Origin: UBA1205 sp045534635
GTDB taxonomy: Bacteria > Bacteroidota > Bacteroidia > Bacteroidales > WCHB1-69
Direction of reading: 5' to 3'
Length of the DNA: 20,767 bases
Assembly (NCBI GenBank): GCA_045534635.1
Contig: JAZSKB010000041.1
Location: forward strand, 1 to 20,767
A program made the position numbers and the translations under genes. The notes below the pieces were generated by a model, which did not search any database, had not been told where the DNA came from, and saw nothing but the letters and a program-made list of their open reading frames with translations. Shown here piece after piece: positions 6,780 to 14,264 of the stretch. Positions within the stretch are counted from its first letter, which is position 1. Each line of letters starts with the position of its first letter.

Positions 6780-7406
6780 TTATTTTCTACCAAAATCAGC
6801 GGGAATTTCTCCCCAAACTTTTGTTTCCCATTTGTAAATAGGTGTTGTATAAGTATTTTTTTTTAGCCAATTTTCCGCTCGAGCAATGAGTTCAAAAACT
6901 TGTTCATTGAGGGGTGTTTTTTGCAAATTTGTTGCTGCTTTTTTGTTTTTAACCCATTTAATGGCATTGGCACTATCGGAATAAATAGGTAAATTCCAAT
7001 TTTGTTGTTTGCACAAGGCTAAAGCATGTACAAGAGCCAAAAATTCCATAACATTGTTGGTGCCATCAATAAAAGGACCATTTTTGAATAATAATGCTCC
7101 AGTTTCAGTGTCAACACCTTGATATTCAGATTGTCGAGAAGAACTACTATGGGCACCGTCAACACAAATACTTGGTATAATAGGTTTTCCGTAAATGGCA
7201 TCGAAGATAGGTTGTATAGCAGGCTCTTTTTTCTCAAAATATTTCTCTGGAGGGTTTTGAAAAGCAATTTTCGCTTCTTCAAGAGAGGAAAAAGAACGAT
7301 ATATCGGAGATGAAAAATTTTCAACATTGCGTTTACAATCTTCCCATTTATCAAAAATGCCAATTTCTTTTCCTTTCCAAACGACGTAATACTTTTTTTT
7401 ACTCAT
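6780..7406 (-). CDS. rnhA: Ribonuclease H with N-terminal hybrid-binding (viroplasmin-type) domain
   Basis: A 208-residue enzyme that cleaves the RNA strand of RNA-DNA hybrids. Residues 4-50 (KKYYVVWKGKEIGIFDKWED and on to RSFSSLEEAKIAF) form the HBD/viroplasmin-like domain, which increases binding to hybrids. After a linker, the RNase H fold begins near 79 with SICVDGA. The acidic catalytic set appears complete: D83, E121 (NNVMEFLAL), D144 (IYSDSANAI) and D204 (WGEIPADFGRK). The C-terminus ends right after this last motif. Its ATG overlaps the ribD 3' end by 8 nt, and the EamA gene starts 2 nt after its stop. This architecture is frequent in Bacteroidota and Firmicutes. The symbol rnhA is used in the broad sense of RNase HI. 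Confidence 0.92.
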   Translation of the reverse strand: MSKKKYYVVWKGKEIGIFDKWEDCKRNVENFSSPIYRSFSSLEEAKIAFQNPPEKYFEKKEPAIQPIFDAIYGKPIIPSICVDGAHSSSSRQSEYQGVDTETGALLFKNGPFIDGTNNVMEFLALVHALALCKQQNWNLPIYSDSANAIKWVKNKKAATNLQKTPLNEQVFELIARAENWLKKNTYTTPIYKWETKVWGEIPADFGRK

Positions 7407-8439
7407 TGTTACGATAATAAATTAATAGGTTGTCGTCAATGTGTTCTATTTTTTGAGGAGCAATATCTATTTTGGGAGCGGGCAATCCTTTACCAAAAGA
7501 TGTATTGCCAATTAAAACAAACGCTTCGTCCCACAAGTTGTTGGAAATAAATGTGTCAAGTGTGTTTTTGCCTCCTTCTATCAAGATAGAATTAACGCTA
7601 TTTTCATATAAAATATTGAGCATATTTTTATGCCAATTGTTTTCATCAATGTAAAAATAGCGGATATTTTCGCAATTTAGATGAGAATCTGTGGTAAAAA
7701 TCCATGAGGGTTGACTATTATCAAAGAAATGTAAATTTGTGTCTATTTGTTTGTTGATAAATGTTATGCGTATAGGTTGTTTTCCTTTTAATAGCCTAAC
7801 ATTCATTTTTGGATTGTCGTTGATAAGAGTATTGGCTCCGCAAAAAATAGCGGCTTCATTGGCTCGAAGTTGATGAACGCGGTATTTTAATCTTTCGTTG
7901 CTAATCCAATAGTCTTGTCGATTTTTATTTCCACGATTGTTACAATCGATAAAATTGTCTAAAGTTTGAGCCCATTTAAGTACAACGTATGGTCTATGGA
8001 GTTGGTGAAAAGTGAAAAAACGTCGATTAATATGTCGAGCTTCATTTTCTAAACATCCGACAAGTACTTCAATATCATTGTTTTGTAATTTTAAAATACC
8101 CTTTCCTGCGACTTTAGGGTTGGGGTCTAATGTAGCAACAACAACTTTAGGAATACCGTGTTTAATAATTAAATCGGCACAAGGAGGCGTTTTGCCAAAA
8201 TGCGAACAAGGTTCTAAGGTAACATAAAGCGTACTATGTTTAAGTAATTGCTTGTCTTTTACGCTATTAATAGCATTTACTTCGGCATGAGGTTCTCCAT
8301 AATGTTTGTGCCAACCTTCCCCTATAATAATATTATTCCAAACAATTACGCAACCAACCATTGGATTAGGAGCGGTATATCCTGTTCCAAGTTGTGCCAA
8401 AAATAAGGCTCTTTGCATAAAATGCTCATTTATATTCAT
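7399..8439 (-). CDS. ribD: Bifunctional riboflavin biosynthesis protein RibD (deaminase/reductase)
   Basis: A 346-residue two-domain enzyme catalysing steps 2 and 3 of the pyrimidine branch of riboflavin synthesis. The N-terminal deaminase (1-145) has PNPMVGCV (24-31), the zinc/catalytic HAE (H51, E53) and the zinc cysteines C78 and C87 in LEPCSHFGKTPPCADLI. The C-terminal NADPH-dependent reductase begins with RPYVVLKWAQTLDNFID (149-165) and contains WISNE and ILIEGGKNTL (the strand-GG motif near residue 290). Both active-site sets are intact, so the protein should be bifunctional. Its ATG directly follows the stop of the outer-membrane-type gene, and its end overlaps RNase H by 8 nt. RibH is encoded elsewhere in the window at 3158-3640. 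Confidence 0.96.
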   Translation of the reverse strand: MNINEHFMQRALFLAQLGTGYTAPNPMVGCVIVWNNIIIGEGWHKHYGEPHAEVNAINSVKDKQLLKHSTLYVTLEPCSHFGKTPPCADLIIKHGIPKVVVATLDPNPKVAGKGILKLQNNDIEVLVGCLENEARHINRRFFTFHQLHRPYVVLKWAQTLDNFIDCNNRGNKNRQDYWISNERLKYRVHQLRANEAAIFCGANTLINDNPKMNVRLLKGKQPIRITFINKQIDTNLHFFDNSQPSWIFTTDSHLNCENIRYFYIDENNWHKNMLNILYENSVNSILIEGGKNTLDTFISNNLWDEAFVLIGNTSFGKGLPAPKIDIAPQKIEHIDDNLLIYYRNNE

Positions 8440-8976
8440 TTAGAATCTTAAATTGAGTTCTATAGGGATTTCAAAAACATTTTTACCAAATTGTAGTGCT
8501 TCGCTTGTAGATGGTTTGGAATAATATACAAGACGATAACCAGTACTTATGGATATAGAAAATTTAGATGAAATTAAAAAACCAAATTCAAAAGAAGGTT
8601 GGGCTCCAATAGTTCCTCCCATACCACTACAATAACCTCCTAATAATTTCATTCCTAATGCAGTGCGGAAATATTTTCCAAAAATCCATTCATAATGATA
8701 ATCAGGAATGAGGAGCAATTGCAATCCGTTTCGGTAAGTCAATTCCAATCCTGCAGAAATTCTGTGATTGCTTTTGATGAAATAAGCATATCCGAAATAA
8801 GCACCAATTCCCATTAGCGAAAAATTTTCGCCATGATGGTTATGCCCATAAACTTGAGTATTTAGTTGAAAAATAAGTTCACTTGCAGAAAGTGTTTCAA
8901 CCTGTTCTGTCGTTTCTTGAGCATTAATAGTTGAAAATAAGCAACTTATTAAGCAAATAAAAAATATTTTTTTCAT
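8440..8976 (-). CDS. Small outer-membrane beta-barrel-type protein with signal peptide
   Basis: A 178-residue protein of unknown function. It starts with a clear Sec signal peptide, MKKIFFICLISCLFSTINA, with cleavage predicted before QETTEQ. The mature part consists of alternating polar/apolar stretches rich in Y, F and G (LMGIGAYFGYAYFIKS, AGLELTYRNGLQLLLIPDYH, FSISISTGYRLVYYS) and ends in LNLRF, the C-terminal aromatic typical of BAM-assembled barrels. About eight strands could be accommodated, as in porin-family/OmpW-like small barrels; this is inference. I chose ATG 8976 rather than an upstream in-frame TTG at 8997, because the signal peptide then starts with Met-Lys-Lys. It lies 14 nt after purF and its stop directly abuts the ribD ATG, so it is co-transcribed with biosynthetic enzymes for no obvious reason. 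Confidence 0.75.
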   Translation of the reverse strand: MKKIFFICLISCLFSTINAQETTEQVETLSASELIFQLNTQVYGHNHHGENFSLMGIGAYFGYAYFIKSNHRISAGLELTYRNGLQLLLIPDYHYEWIFGKYFRTALGMKLLGGYCSGMGGTIGAQPSFEFGFLISSKFSISISTGYRLVYYSKPSTSEALQFGKNVFEIPIELNLRF

Positions 8977-8990
8977 CTTCTTGTTGCCTA

Positions 8991-10892
8991 TTACCAAGGA
9001 CGTTCTGTTTTGTTTTCAATGTAATTGATAAAAGAACGATTTAAAACACGGTATCCTCCCGGGGTAGGGTAATCTCCTGTGAAATACCAATCTCCAAGGT
9101 GGTTAGGGCACGCAGTGTGCAGATTTTCAATACTATTGTAAACAACTTCTAACTCTGCATTGATATTTTCAGGACGAACTAAATCGGCAACTTTACGAGA
9201 AATTTCAGAAGCACGGAAAGGAGCGTATAATTCTTTCACGTAGTTGACAATTTCTTCTTTAGGTTTATTTTCTTGTGCTTTACATTTTTGATAAACATCT
9301 TGAATTAAATCGTCAAGACCACGTTCTTTGATTAATGAAATCGCTGCTTGAAAAGCAACAAATTCACCTAAACGGCTCATATCAATACCATAACAATCAG
9401 GATAACGAATTTGAGGAGCAGAGCTTGCAATAATAATTTTTCGAGGATTAAGCCTATCCAACATACGTATGATACTTTGTTTTAGAGTAGTACCTCTTAC
9501 TATAGAGTCGTCTAAAACAACAAGGTTGTCAACATTTTTATTGACGACACCGTATGTAATATCGTAAACGTGAGCAACTAAATCGTCACGTTGTTTATCT
9601 TCAGTGATAAATGTACGTAATTTAACGTCTTTGACAGCGGCTTGGTCGAAACGAGGCATAATTGCTAATATTTTGTCAACCAATTCAGGGGTAAGTTCTT
9701 CTTTTCGTTCCAATAATTTACGTTTTTTAACTTCGTTGCAATGGTCTCTTAAAGCATCGAACATACCATTGAAAGCCACTAAAGCGGTATTTGGAATATA
9801 AGAAAAAACAGTATTAATCAAATCATTATCAATTGATTTAAGAACTTCAGGTAAAAGTAATGCCCCTAAACGTCTTCTTTCTTGATAAATATCTTTGTCG
9901 GTACCGCGAGAAAAATAAATACGTTCGAAAGAGCATTGTTTTACATGTTTAGATTTTTGACATTCTTTGATAGCAAAATCGCCATTACGTTTAATAATAG
10001 CCGCATGTCCTGCAGGCAATTCATTAATATCTTCTACACTAAGATTAAATGCAGTTTGAATTGCTGGACGTTCTGAAGCAATAACAATAACTTCATCATC
10101 GTGATAATAAAATGCTGGTCTTATTCCGTTAGGGTCGCGTAAAACAAATGCGTCACCATGCCCAAGCATACCACAAAATACATAGCCACCGTCCCATTTT
10201 TCTGATGCTGTTTTCAAAATTTTAAGAATATCCATTTCTTTTTGAATACGTATAGAAATATCGTATTTGGACATTCCTTCTGCTTTGAATTGTTGATACA
10301 TATCATCGTTTGCCTTATTAACTTTGTTTGCAATAGTTTCCAAAATGGTGATAGTATCACTTGTTTCTATTGGGTGTTGTCCAAGAGCGACGAGGTCTTC
10401 AAAAAGTTCATCGGAATTGGTCATATTGAAATTTCCAGCGACAACGATACTTCTTGACACCCAATTGTTGTGAATAATAAATGGGTGAACTGTATTAATA
10501 TCGTTACGACCAAAAGTGCCATATCTTAAATGCCCTAAAAATAGTTCTGAAGCAAATTCAATATTGTTTTTCAGCCAATTAGCATCTTTTAGTCGTTCTG
10601 GCTGCGTGTTGGCTAATTTTTGTAAATCATCGTAAACAGGAACAAAACAATCTTTAATAGGAGACGAAGAGTTAGAACGTCGTCTATCAATGTAGCGAAT
10701 ACCCGGTTGAGCATCAAATTTAATGGAAGCAAATCCAGCACCATCTTGACCTCTATTGTGTTGTTTTTGCATTAGCAAATACAATTTGTCCATTCCGTAA
10801 AACGCTGTACCATATTTTTTTACGTAATAATCTAAGGGTTTTAATAGTCGTAATAAAACCACACCGCATTCATGTTGAAGTTTATCGCTCAT
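8991..10892 (-). CDS. purF: Amidophosphoribosyltransferase, long Bacteroidota form
   Basis: A 633-residue enzyme, clearly longer than the ~470-510 residues of B. subtilis or E. coli PurF. It should convert PRPP and glutamine to phosphoribosylamine, the first step of purine synthesis. The Ntn glutaminase domain has the nucleophile C9 in QHECGVVLL; by analogy with B. subtilis, an 8-residue propeptide would be removed to expose it. Other signatures are QHNRGQDGAGF (44-54), HLRYGTFG (121-128), GNFNM (153-157) and RDPNGIRPA (252-260). The phosphoribosyltransferase domain carries the PRPP loop VVLDDSIVRGTT (458-469). Extra length comes from insertions around 60-115, 190-230 and 375-430 and a C-terminal tail ending in TERPW. 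It sits 6 nt after the panB stop. A divergent PurF paralogue with another role is possible. Confidence 0.88.
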   Translation of the reverse strand: MSDKLQHECGVVLLRLLKPLDYYVKKYGTAFYGMDKLYLLMQKQHNRGQDGAGFASIKFDAQPGIRYIDRRRSNSSSPIKDCFVPVYDDLQKLANTQPERLKDANWLKNNIEFASELFLGHLRYGTFGRNDINTVHPFIIHNNWVSRSIVVAGNFNMTNSDELFEDLVALGQHPIETSDTITILETIANKVNKANDDMYQQFKAEGMSKYDISIRIQKEMDILKILKTASEKWDGGYVFCGMLGHGDAFVLRDPNGIRPAFYYHDDEVIVIASERPAIQTAFNLSVEDINELPAGHAAIIKRNGDFAIKECQKSKHVKQCSFERIYFSRGTDKDIYQERRRLGALLLPEVLKSIDNDLINTVFSYIPNTALVAFNGMFDALRDHCNEVKKRKLLERKEELTPELVDKILAIMPRFDQAAVKDVKLRTFITEDKQRDDLVAHVYDITYGVVNKNVDNLVVLDDSIVRGTTLKQSIIRMLDRLNPRKIIIASSAPQIRYPDCYGIDMSRLGEFVAFQAAISLIKERGLDDLIQDVYQKCKAQENKPKEEIVNYVKELYAPFRASEISRKVADLVRPENINAELEVVYNSIENLHTACPNHLGDWYFTGDYPTPGGYRVLNRSFINYIENKTERPW

Positions 10893-10898
10893 AATGTA

Positions 10899-11720
10899 TT
10901 AATATTGCTCTTTTTCGTTAGGAAAATTACCAGATTTAACGTCTTCAATGTATTTATTCAATGCTCCAGTTATTTCTGTACTTAAATCAAGATAACGACG
11001 AAGATAACGTGGAGAAAATTGTTGTGTAATACCAAGCATATCATGTAAAACCAATACTTGTCCGTCAACATTGTTGCCAGCACCGATACCGATAATAGGA
11101 ATTTTGACAGTTTCTGCCACTTTTTTTGCTAAAGTAGCAGGAATTTTTTCTAAAACAATAGCAAAACAGCCTGCTTTTTCTAATAATAAAGCGTCTGTGA
11201 GCAAACAATCTGCTTCTCTTGGGTCAATAGCACGAACAGAATATGTTCCAAATTTGTTAATAGATTGAGGTGTCAATCCTAAATGACCCATTACAGGAAT
11301 ACCGGCGGTGAGTATTCTATCAACAGATTCTAAAATTTCTTTTCCTCCTTCGAGTTTGACAGCATCTGCTCCCGATTCTTTCATGATTCGGATAGCAGAA
11401 TGTAACGCTTCTTTAGAATTTCCTTGATAAGTACCAAATGGTAAATCTACAACAACAAGTGCTTTTTGTATTGCCCTAACAACAGAACTTGCATGATAAA
11501 TCATGTGGTCTAATGTCATTGGAAGCGTTGTTTTGTGTCCTGCCATTACATTGGCGGCAGAATCTCCAACAAGCACTATTTCTATACCCACAATTTCTAA
11601 CAATTTTGCCATAGAATAGTCGTATGCTGTTAGCATTGCAATCTTTTCATGATTGTTCTTCATACGTTGAAGCACATGGGTGGTGATTTTCCCGGCTGAT
11701 TGTGATATACTTGCTGACAT
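10899..11720 (-). CDS. panB: 3-methyl-2-oxobutanoate hydroxymethyltransferase
   Basis: A 273-residue TIM-barrel enzyme that transfers a hydroxymethyl group from 5,10-methylene-THF to alpha-ketoisovalerate, giving ketopantoate, the first step of pantothenate synthesis. Visible motifs are MLTAYDYSMA (29-38), LVGDSAANVMAGH with metal ligand D53 (50-62), VVDLPFGTY with D92, AVKLEGG with K122 and E124, GHLGLTPQSIN (145-155), the catalytic glutamate E191 in VLEKIP, and PIIGIGAGNNVDGQVLVLHD (208-227). Length is normal. It is the first gene of the six-gene minus-strand run, 25-32 nt downstream of a consensus -7 box, with purF following after 6 nt. Confidence 0.97.
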   Translation of the reverse strand: MSASISQSAGKITTHVLQRMKNNHEKIAMLTAYDYSMAKLLEIVGIEIVLVGDSAANVMAGHKTTLPMTLDHMIYHASSVVRAIQKALVVVDLPFGTYQGNSKEALHSAIRIMKESGADAVKLEGGKEILESVDRILTAGIPVMGHLGLTPQSINKFGTYSVRAIDPREADCLLTDALLLEKAGCFAIVLEKIPATLAKKVAETVKIPIIGIGAGNNVDGQVLVLHDMLGITQQFSPRYLRRYLDLSTEITGALNKYIEDVKSGNFPNEKEQY

Positions 11721-11744
11721 TTTTTATTTGTTTTTACACAAAAG

Positions 11745-11752
11745 CAAAGGTA
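11745..11752 (-). promoter_or_regulatory. Promoter -7 box for the panB-purF-ribD operon
   Basis: Read on the minus strand this is TACCTTTG, a match to TAnnTTTG, 24 nt upstream of the panB ATG. No good -33 TTG is seen at 19-22 bp. The region 11753-11797 between this box and the LuxR-type gene is only A/T-rich sequence. Confidence 0.65.
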
Positions 11753-11797
11753 TCACTTTTTTATGAATTAATTTTGTTATTTTTTTGAAAAAATAGT

Positions 11798-12403
11798 TTA
11801 GATAATATCATTTTTATCTATCAAATTATGCAAAAGGGCGTAAACTGTTAAACCTGCAATAGATTTGATGTCTGTTTTTCGGGTGATATTTTTTCTATGA
11901 GAAATAACAGTATGAATAGAAATATTGAGAGCATCAGCGATTTCTTTGTTCATCATTCCTTTGGCTAAAAGTGTTAAAACATCTTTTTCTCTATAAGATA
12001 ATTCTGAATTATCTCCATTGTTAGAAATATGTTCATTATCATGATTGTTTGATAGTGAAGAGATTATCTTGTTTTCTATATAATGTTTATTATCAGTAAT
12101 ATCAATGAGTAAATGGTATTGACTTAATGTGTAGTTGTCATGATAATTGTAAATGATTGCTCCTAAAATAACATTGTTTAGATTTTGAAAGTAAGCACGA
12201 ATAGAAAATCTATCAGAAAAACTGAATAAACGAGGATTGATTAATAAAATATTAGCATCACTTTTGAGTAAAGTCTCTTGAGATTTTTCTAAATTGTATA
12301 AATGTCCAACAATATCTATTGTTGTACTATGTGAAAACATATTGTAGAACCCTTTTATAATTAATTCGGAAGGTTCTATGATAAATATTCTTGCTTTTTT
12401 CAT
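11798..12403 (-). CDS. LuxR-type response regulator with degenerate receiver domain
   Basis: A 201-residue DNA-binding regulator. Residues 1-115 resemble a receiver domain (KKARIFIIEPSELIIKGFYN as strand 1/helix 1, LLINPRLF as strand 3), but the usual phospho-accepting aspartate at the end of strand 3 appears to be N56, and only one acidic residue (E10) remains in the first acidic pocket. Residues 135-196 are a canonical LuxR/NarL HTH: LSYREKDVLTLLAKGMMNKE, then IADALNISIHTVISHRKNI. It should therefore bind DNA, perhaps without phosphorylation control. The ATG overlaps the TGA stop of the upstream hemerythrin gene (4-nt ATGA overlap), so the two are translationally coupled. The pairing suggests that it responds to the same stress (oxygen, nitric oxide or iron), which is inference. 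Confidence 0.88.
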   Translation of the reverse strand: MKKARIFIIEPSELIIKGFYNMFSHSTTIDIVGHLYNLEKSQETLLKSDANILLINPRLFSFSDRFSIRAYFQNLNNVILGAIIYNYHDNYTLSQYHLLIDITDNKHYIENKIISSLSNNHDNEHISNNGDNSELSYREKDVLTLLAKGMMNKEIADALNISIHTVISHRKNITRKTDIKSIAGLTVYALLHNLIDKNDII

Positions 12404-13086
12404 AGTTCTTCTAAATATTTAATATAAGGTATAAGAATTTTTTCTTCGATGATTGCATGTTTTTTCATGTCTTGAAGCAAAAAAGACAAATCCATCAATA
12501 GCGAAATTCGGTCTTGATTTTGCCATTGAGAAGGTAAATATTTGATAACGATATTTATCAAATCGTTCAATTTGTCTTCAATATTTGTGTGATGTTTTTC
12601 AAATAAGGTTTTATTTTTCAATTGTACTTTTTCTTTGTTTTGAATATCATACATATACGGAAAAATTTCTTTTTCTTCGTAACGAAAATGTTTTTTTACC
12701 TCTTTTTGGTATTCGTTGAAAAATTGTAAAACAATATTTGATATATCTTGGCTTGCATTGATGATAGTTTTATGCAAATGATTGCTAATGTGTGGAATAC
12801 GTTCTTTTAGATAATATTCATGAGAAGAAAGTAAAAATTGAATTAAGTTATTGTTATTCACGTTAATAATATCATTGTGGGAGGGTTGGTATTCATTGAA
12901 AGTGTAAACATTGCACATTAAAACAATAAAATCTTCAGATAAATGATGTTTTTTGCAATATTGTTCGATGTTTTTTTCTCCAAATCCAAGCAAAATATTT
13001 AGACGAGGAAATAAAACAACTAATTGCAAATTGGTATGCAAAATTTCAGCGAGTTTGGTCTTGGTAGTAAAAAACTTTGTACTCAT
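12400..13086 (-). CDS. Hemerythrin-like di-iron protein (Ric/YtfE-related)
   Basis: A 228-residue all-helical cytoplasmic protein. The C-terminal hemerythrin-like four-helix bundle shows the di-iron ligand pattern: H89 in SSHEYYLKERIPH, H133/E137 in KKHFRYEEKEIFPYM, H166/E170 in KHHTNIED, and H210/E214 in KKHAIIEEKILIPY. The N-terminal ~70 residues contain LGFGEKNIEQYCKKHHLSED, which recalls the 'LGFG-K-V-EVC' domain preceding hemerythrin domains in many Bacteroidota; it lacks the adjacent CC pair of the DUF542 domain of E. coli YtfE. Homologues repair iron-sulfur centres or sense O2/NO; which applies here is not visible. It is the first gene of a two-gene operon with the LuxR-type regulator, divergent from a CDF metal exporter. 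Confidence 0.88.
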   Translation of the reverse strand: MSTKFFTTKTKLAEILHTNLQLVVLFPRLNILLGFGEKNIEQYCKKHHLSEDFIVLMCNVYTFNEYQPSHNDIINVNNNNLIQFLLSSHEYYLKERIPHISNHLHKTIINASQDISNIVLQFFNEYQKEVKKHFRYEEKEIFPYMYDIQNKEKVQLKNKTLFEKHHTNIEDKLNDLINIVIKYLPSQWQNQDRISLLMDLSFLLQDMKKHAIIEEKILIPYIKYLEEL

Positions 13087-13111
13087 AATATTTTTTTTGT
13101 TTAAATTTTGG

Positions 13112-13119
13112 CAAAGGTA
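13112..13119 (-). promoter_or_regulatory. Promoter -7 box for the hemerythrin-regulator operon
   Basis: TACCTTTG on the minus strand, 25 nt upstream of the ATG at 13086. It lies 60 bp from the oppositely directed box at 13179, so the two promoters share one short control region. Confidence 0.65.
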
Positions 13120-13178
13120 GCATTTTTTTTGTTTTTGTTATCCCTAATAATGATGAAAAGAAATATTTGAAAAAGTAT

Positions 13179-13186
13179 TACTTTTG
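13179..13186 (+). promoter_or_regulatory. Promoter -7 box for the CDF exporter gene
   Basis: TACTTTTG, a match to TAnnTTTG, 17 nt upstream of the ATG at 13204. This would give a very short leader of about 10 nt. A -33 element is not obvious. Confidence 0.55.
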
Positions 13187-13203
13187 TAGAAAAAAATATT
13201 ATT

Positions 13204-14130
13204 ATGGATACAAAGTTAACGAAATCACATCATCATCATCATCATCATGAAATTCATCATCAGATGAAAAGCAATAAATTGAATAAAATATTTATTATTG
13301 CTATAGTGATAAATGTTTTATTTGTTGCATTAGAATTTTTATTGGGAATGCTTTCCAATTCTGTGAGTTTATTATCTGATGCAGGGCATAATTTGACAGA
13401 TATTGCAAGTTTGATTTTAGCATTATTGGCGATGCGTCTTTCACAGATGCGTACAAATGAAAAATATACTTATGGATACAAGAAGAGTACTATTTTAGTA
13501 TCTTTATTCAATGCTATTTTATTAGTAGTAGTGGTAATATTTATACTAAAAGAAAGTATAGAAAAAATTTATTATCCTCAATCGGTGGATGGCAATATTA
13601 TAGCAATAGTTGCTTTTATTGGAGTGATTGTCAATACAATTACCGCTCTTTTGTTTTTGTACGATAAAGACAAAGATTTAAATGTTAAAGGAGCATATTT
13701 GCACATGGCTGCAGATGCGTTAGTTTCAATAGGTGTTGTCGTTTCTGGTGTAATTATATATTTTACAGGTGCTTATGTTGTAGATTTTATTGTTGGATTA
13801 ATTATTGCAATAATAATAATAATTTCAACATGGAAATTGCTAAAAGAAAGTGTACAATTAGCTTTAGATGGAGTACCAATTGGGATAGATTTAAAAAAAG
13901 TAAAAAATGTTATTTGTAGTCAAGAAAATGTAAAAGAGATTCATCATTTGCATGTTTGGGCAATGAGTACTACAGAAAATGCCTTAACTGTTCATATAGT
14001 GTTGAACGATATGTCCCAAATGTATAAGACAAAAAGTAATATCAAACAAGCTATGGCAGAAATAGGAATAGAGCATGTAACATTAGAATTTGAGTCAGAA
14101 ATCGAACATTGTACCAATAAAAATAATTGA
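13204..14130 (+). CDS. Cation diffusion facilitator, probably zinc exporter (CzcD/ZitB type)
   Basis: A 308-residue inner-membrane antiporter expected to expel Zn2+ (and possibly Co2+ or Cd2+) in exchange for protons. The N-terminus is histidine-rich, with seven consecutive His (9-15) and two more at 18-19, encoded mainly by a CAT run. Six transmembrane helices follow. The metal site is of the zinc type: H62-x3-D66 in SDAGHNLTDIAS (TM2) and H167-x3-D171 in YLHMAADALVSIG (TM5). The C-terminal cytoplasmic domain (from ~215) contains VPIGIDLKKV, VKEIHHLHVWAMST and VTLEFESE, the usual CDF metal-binding ferredoxin-like fold. Length is normal. It is monocistronic and divergent from the hemerythrin operon. 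The CAT run is natural coding sequence and could vary in length by slippage. Confidence 0.95.
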   Translation: MDTKLTKSHHHHHHHEIHHQMKSNKLNKIFIIAIVINVLFVALEFLLGMLSNSVSLLSDAGHNLTDIASLILALLAMRLSQMRTNEKYTYGYKKSTILVSLFNAILLVVVVIFILKESIEKIYYPQSVDGNIIAIVAFIGVIVNTITALLFLYDKDKDLNVKGAYLHMAADALVSIGVVVSGVIIYFTGAYVVDFIVGLIIAIIIIISTWKLLKESVQLALDGVPIGIDLKKVKNVICSQENVKEIHHLHVWAMSTTENALTVHIVLNDMSQMYKTKSNIKQAMAEIGIEHVTLEFESEIEHCTNKNN

Positions 14131-14196
14131 TTCTGTTCAGACAGATTTTGCAACCTTGTTGCTAAATTCGGTTGTCTTCGGCAGGCTCAGACACCG
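14131..14196. repeat. Intergenic hairpin repeat, copy 2
   Basis: This starts directly after the CDF stop. TCTGT/ACAGA and GCAAC/GTTGC form short stems at 14132-14164. Then CGGTTGTCT (14169-14177) pairs with AGACACCG (14189-14196) with one bulged T, around a loop containing GGCAGGCTC. On the opposite strand this hairpin reads GGTGTCTGAGCCTGCCGAAG, nearly the same as 261-280, and both are preceded by a run of T. The hairpin may also contribute to ending the CDF transcript, although no U-tract follows on the plus strand. Confidence 0.6.
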
Positions 14197-14256
14197 AAAA
14201 AAAGTGACTTTAAAAAATTTTTTTCTAAAAATAGAAATTTATATTAAAAAAAATTA

Positions 14257-14264
14257 TACCTTTG
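14257..14264 (+). promoter_or_regulatory. Promoter -7 box for the giant LRR gene
   Basis: TACCTTTG, an exact match to the box used at 387, 11752 (minus) and 13119 (minus). It is 366 nt upstream of the ATG at 14630 and is the only TAnnTTTG that I find on the plus strand between the CDF gene and that start. Confidence 0.55.

Noticed and set aside
7019..7363. 114-codon minus-strand open frame overlapping RNase H
   Set aside because: It is in another frame of the RNase H gene, whose catalytic motifs establish the true frame.
8977..8997. TTG start seven codons upstream of the outer-membrane-type protein
   Set aside because: A TTG start is rare, and the ATG at 8976 gives a textbook Met-Lys-Lys signal peptide.
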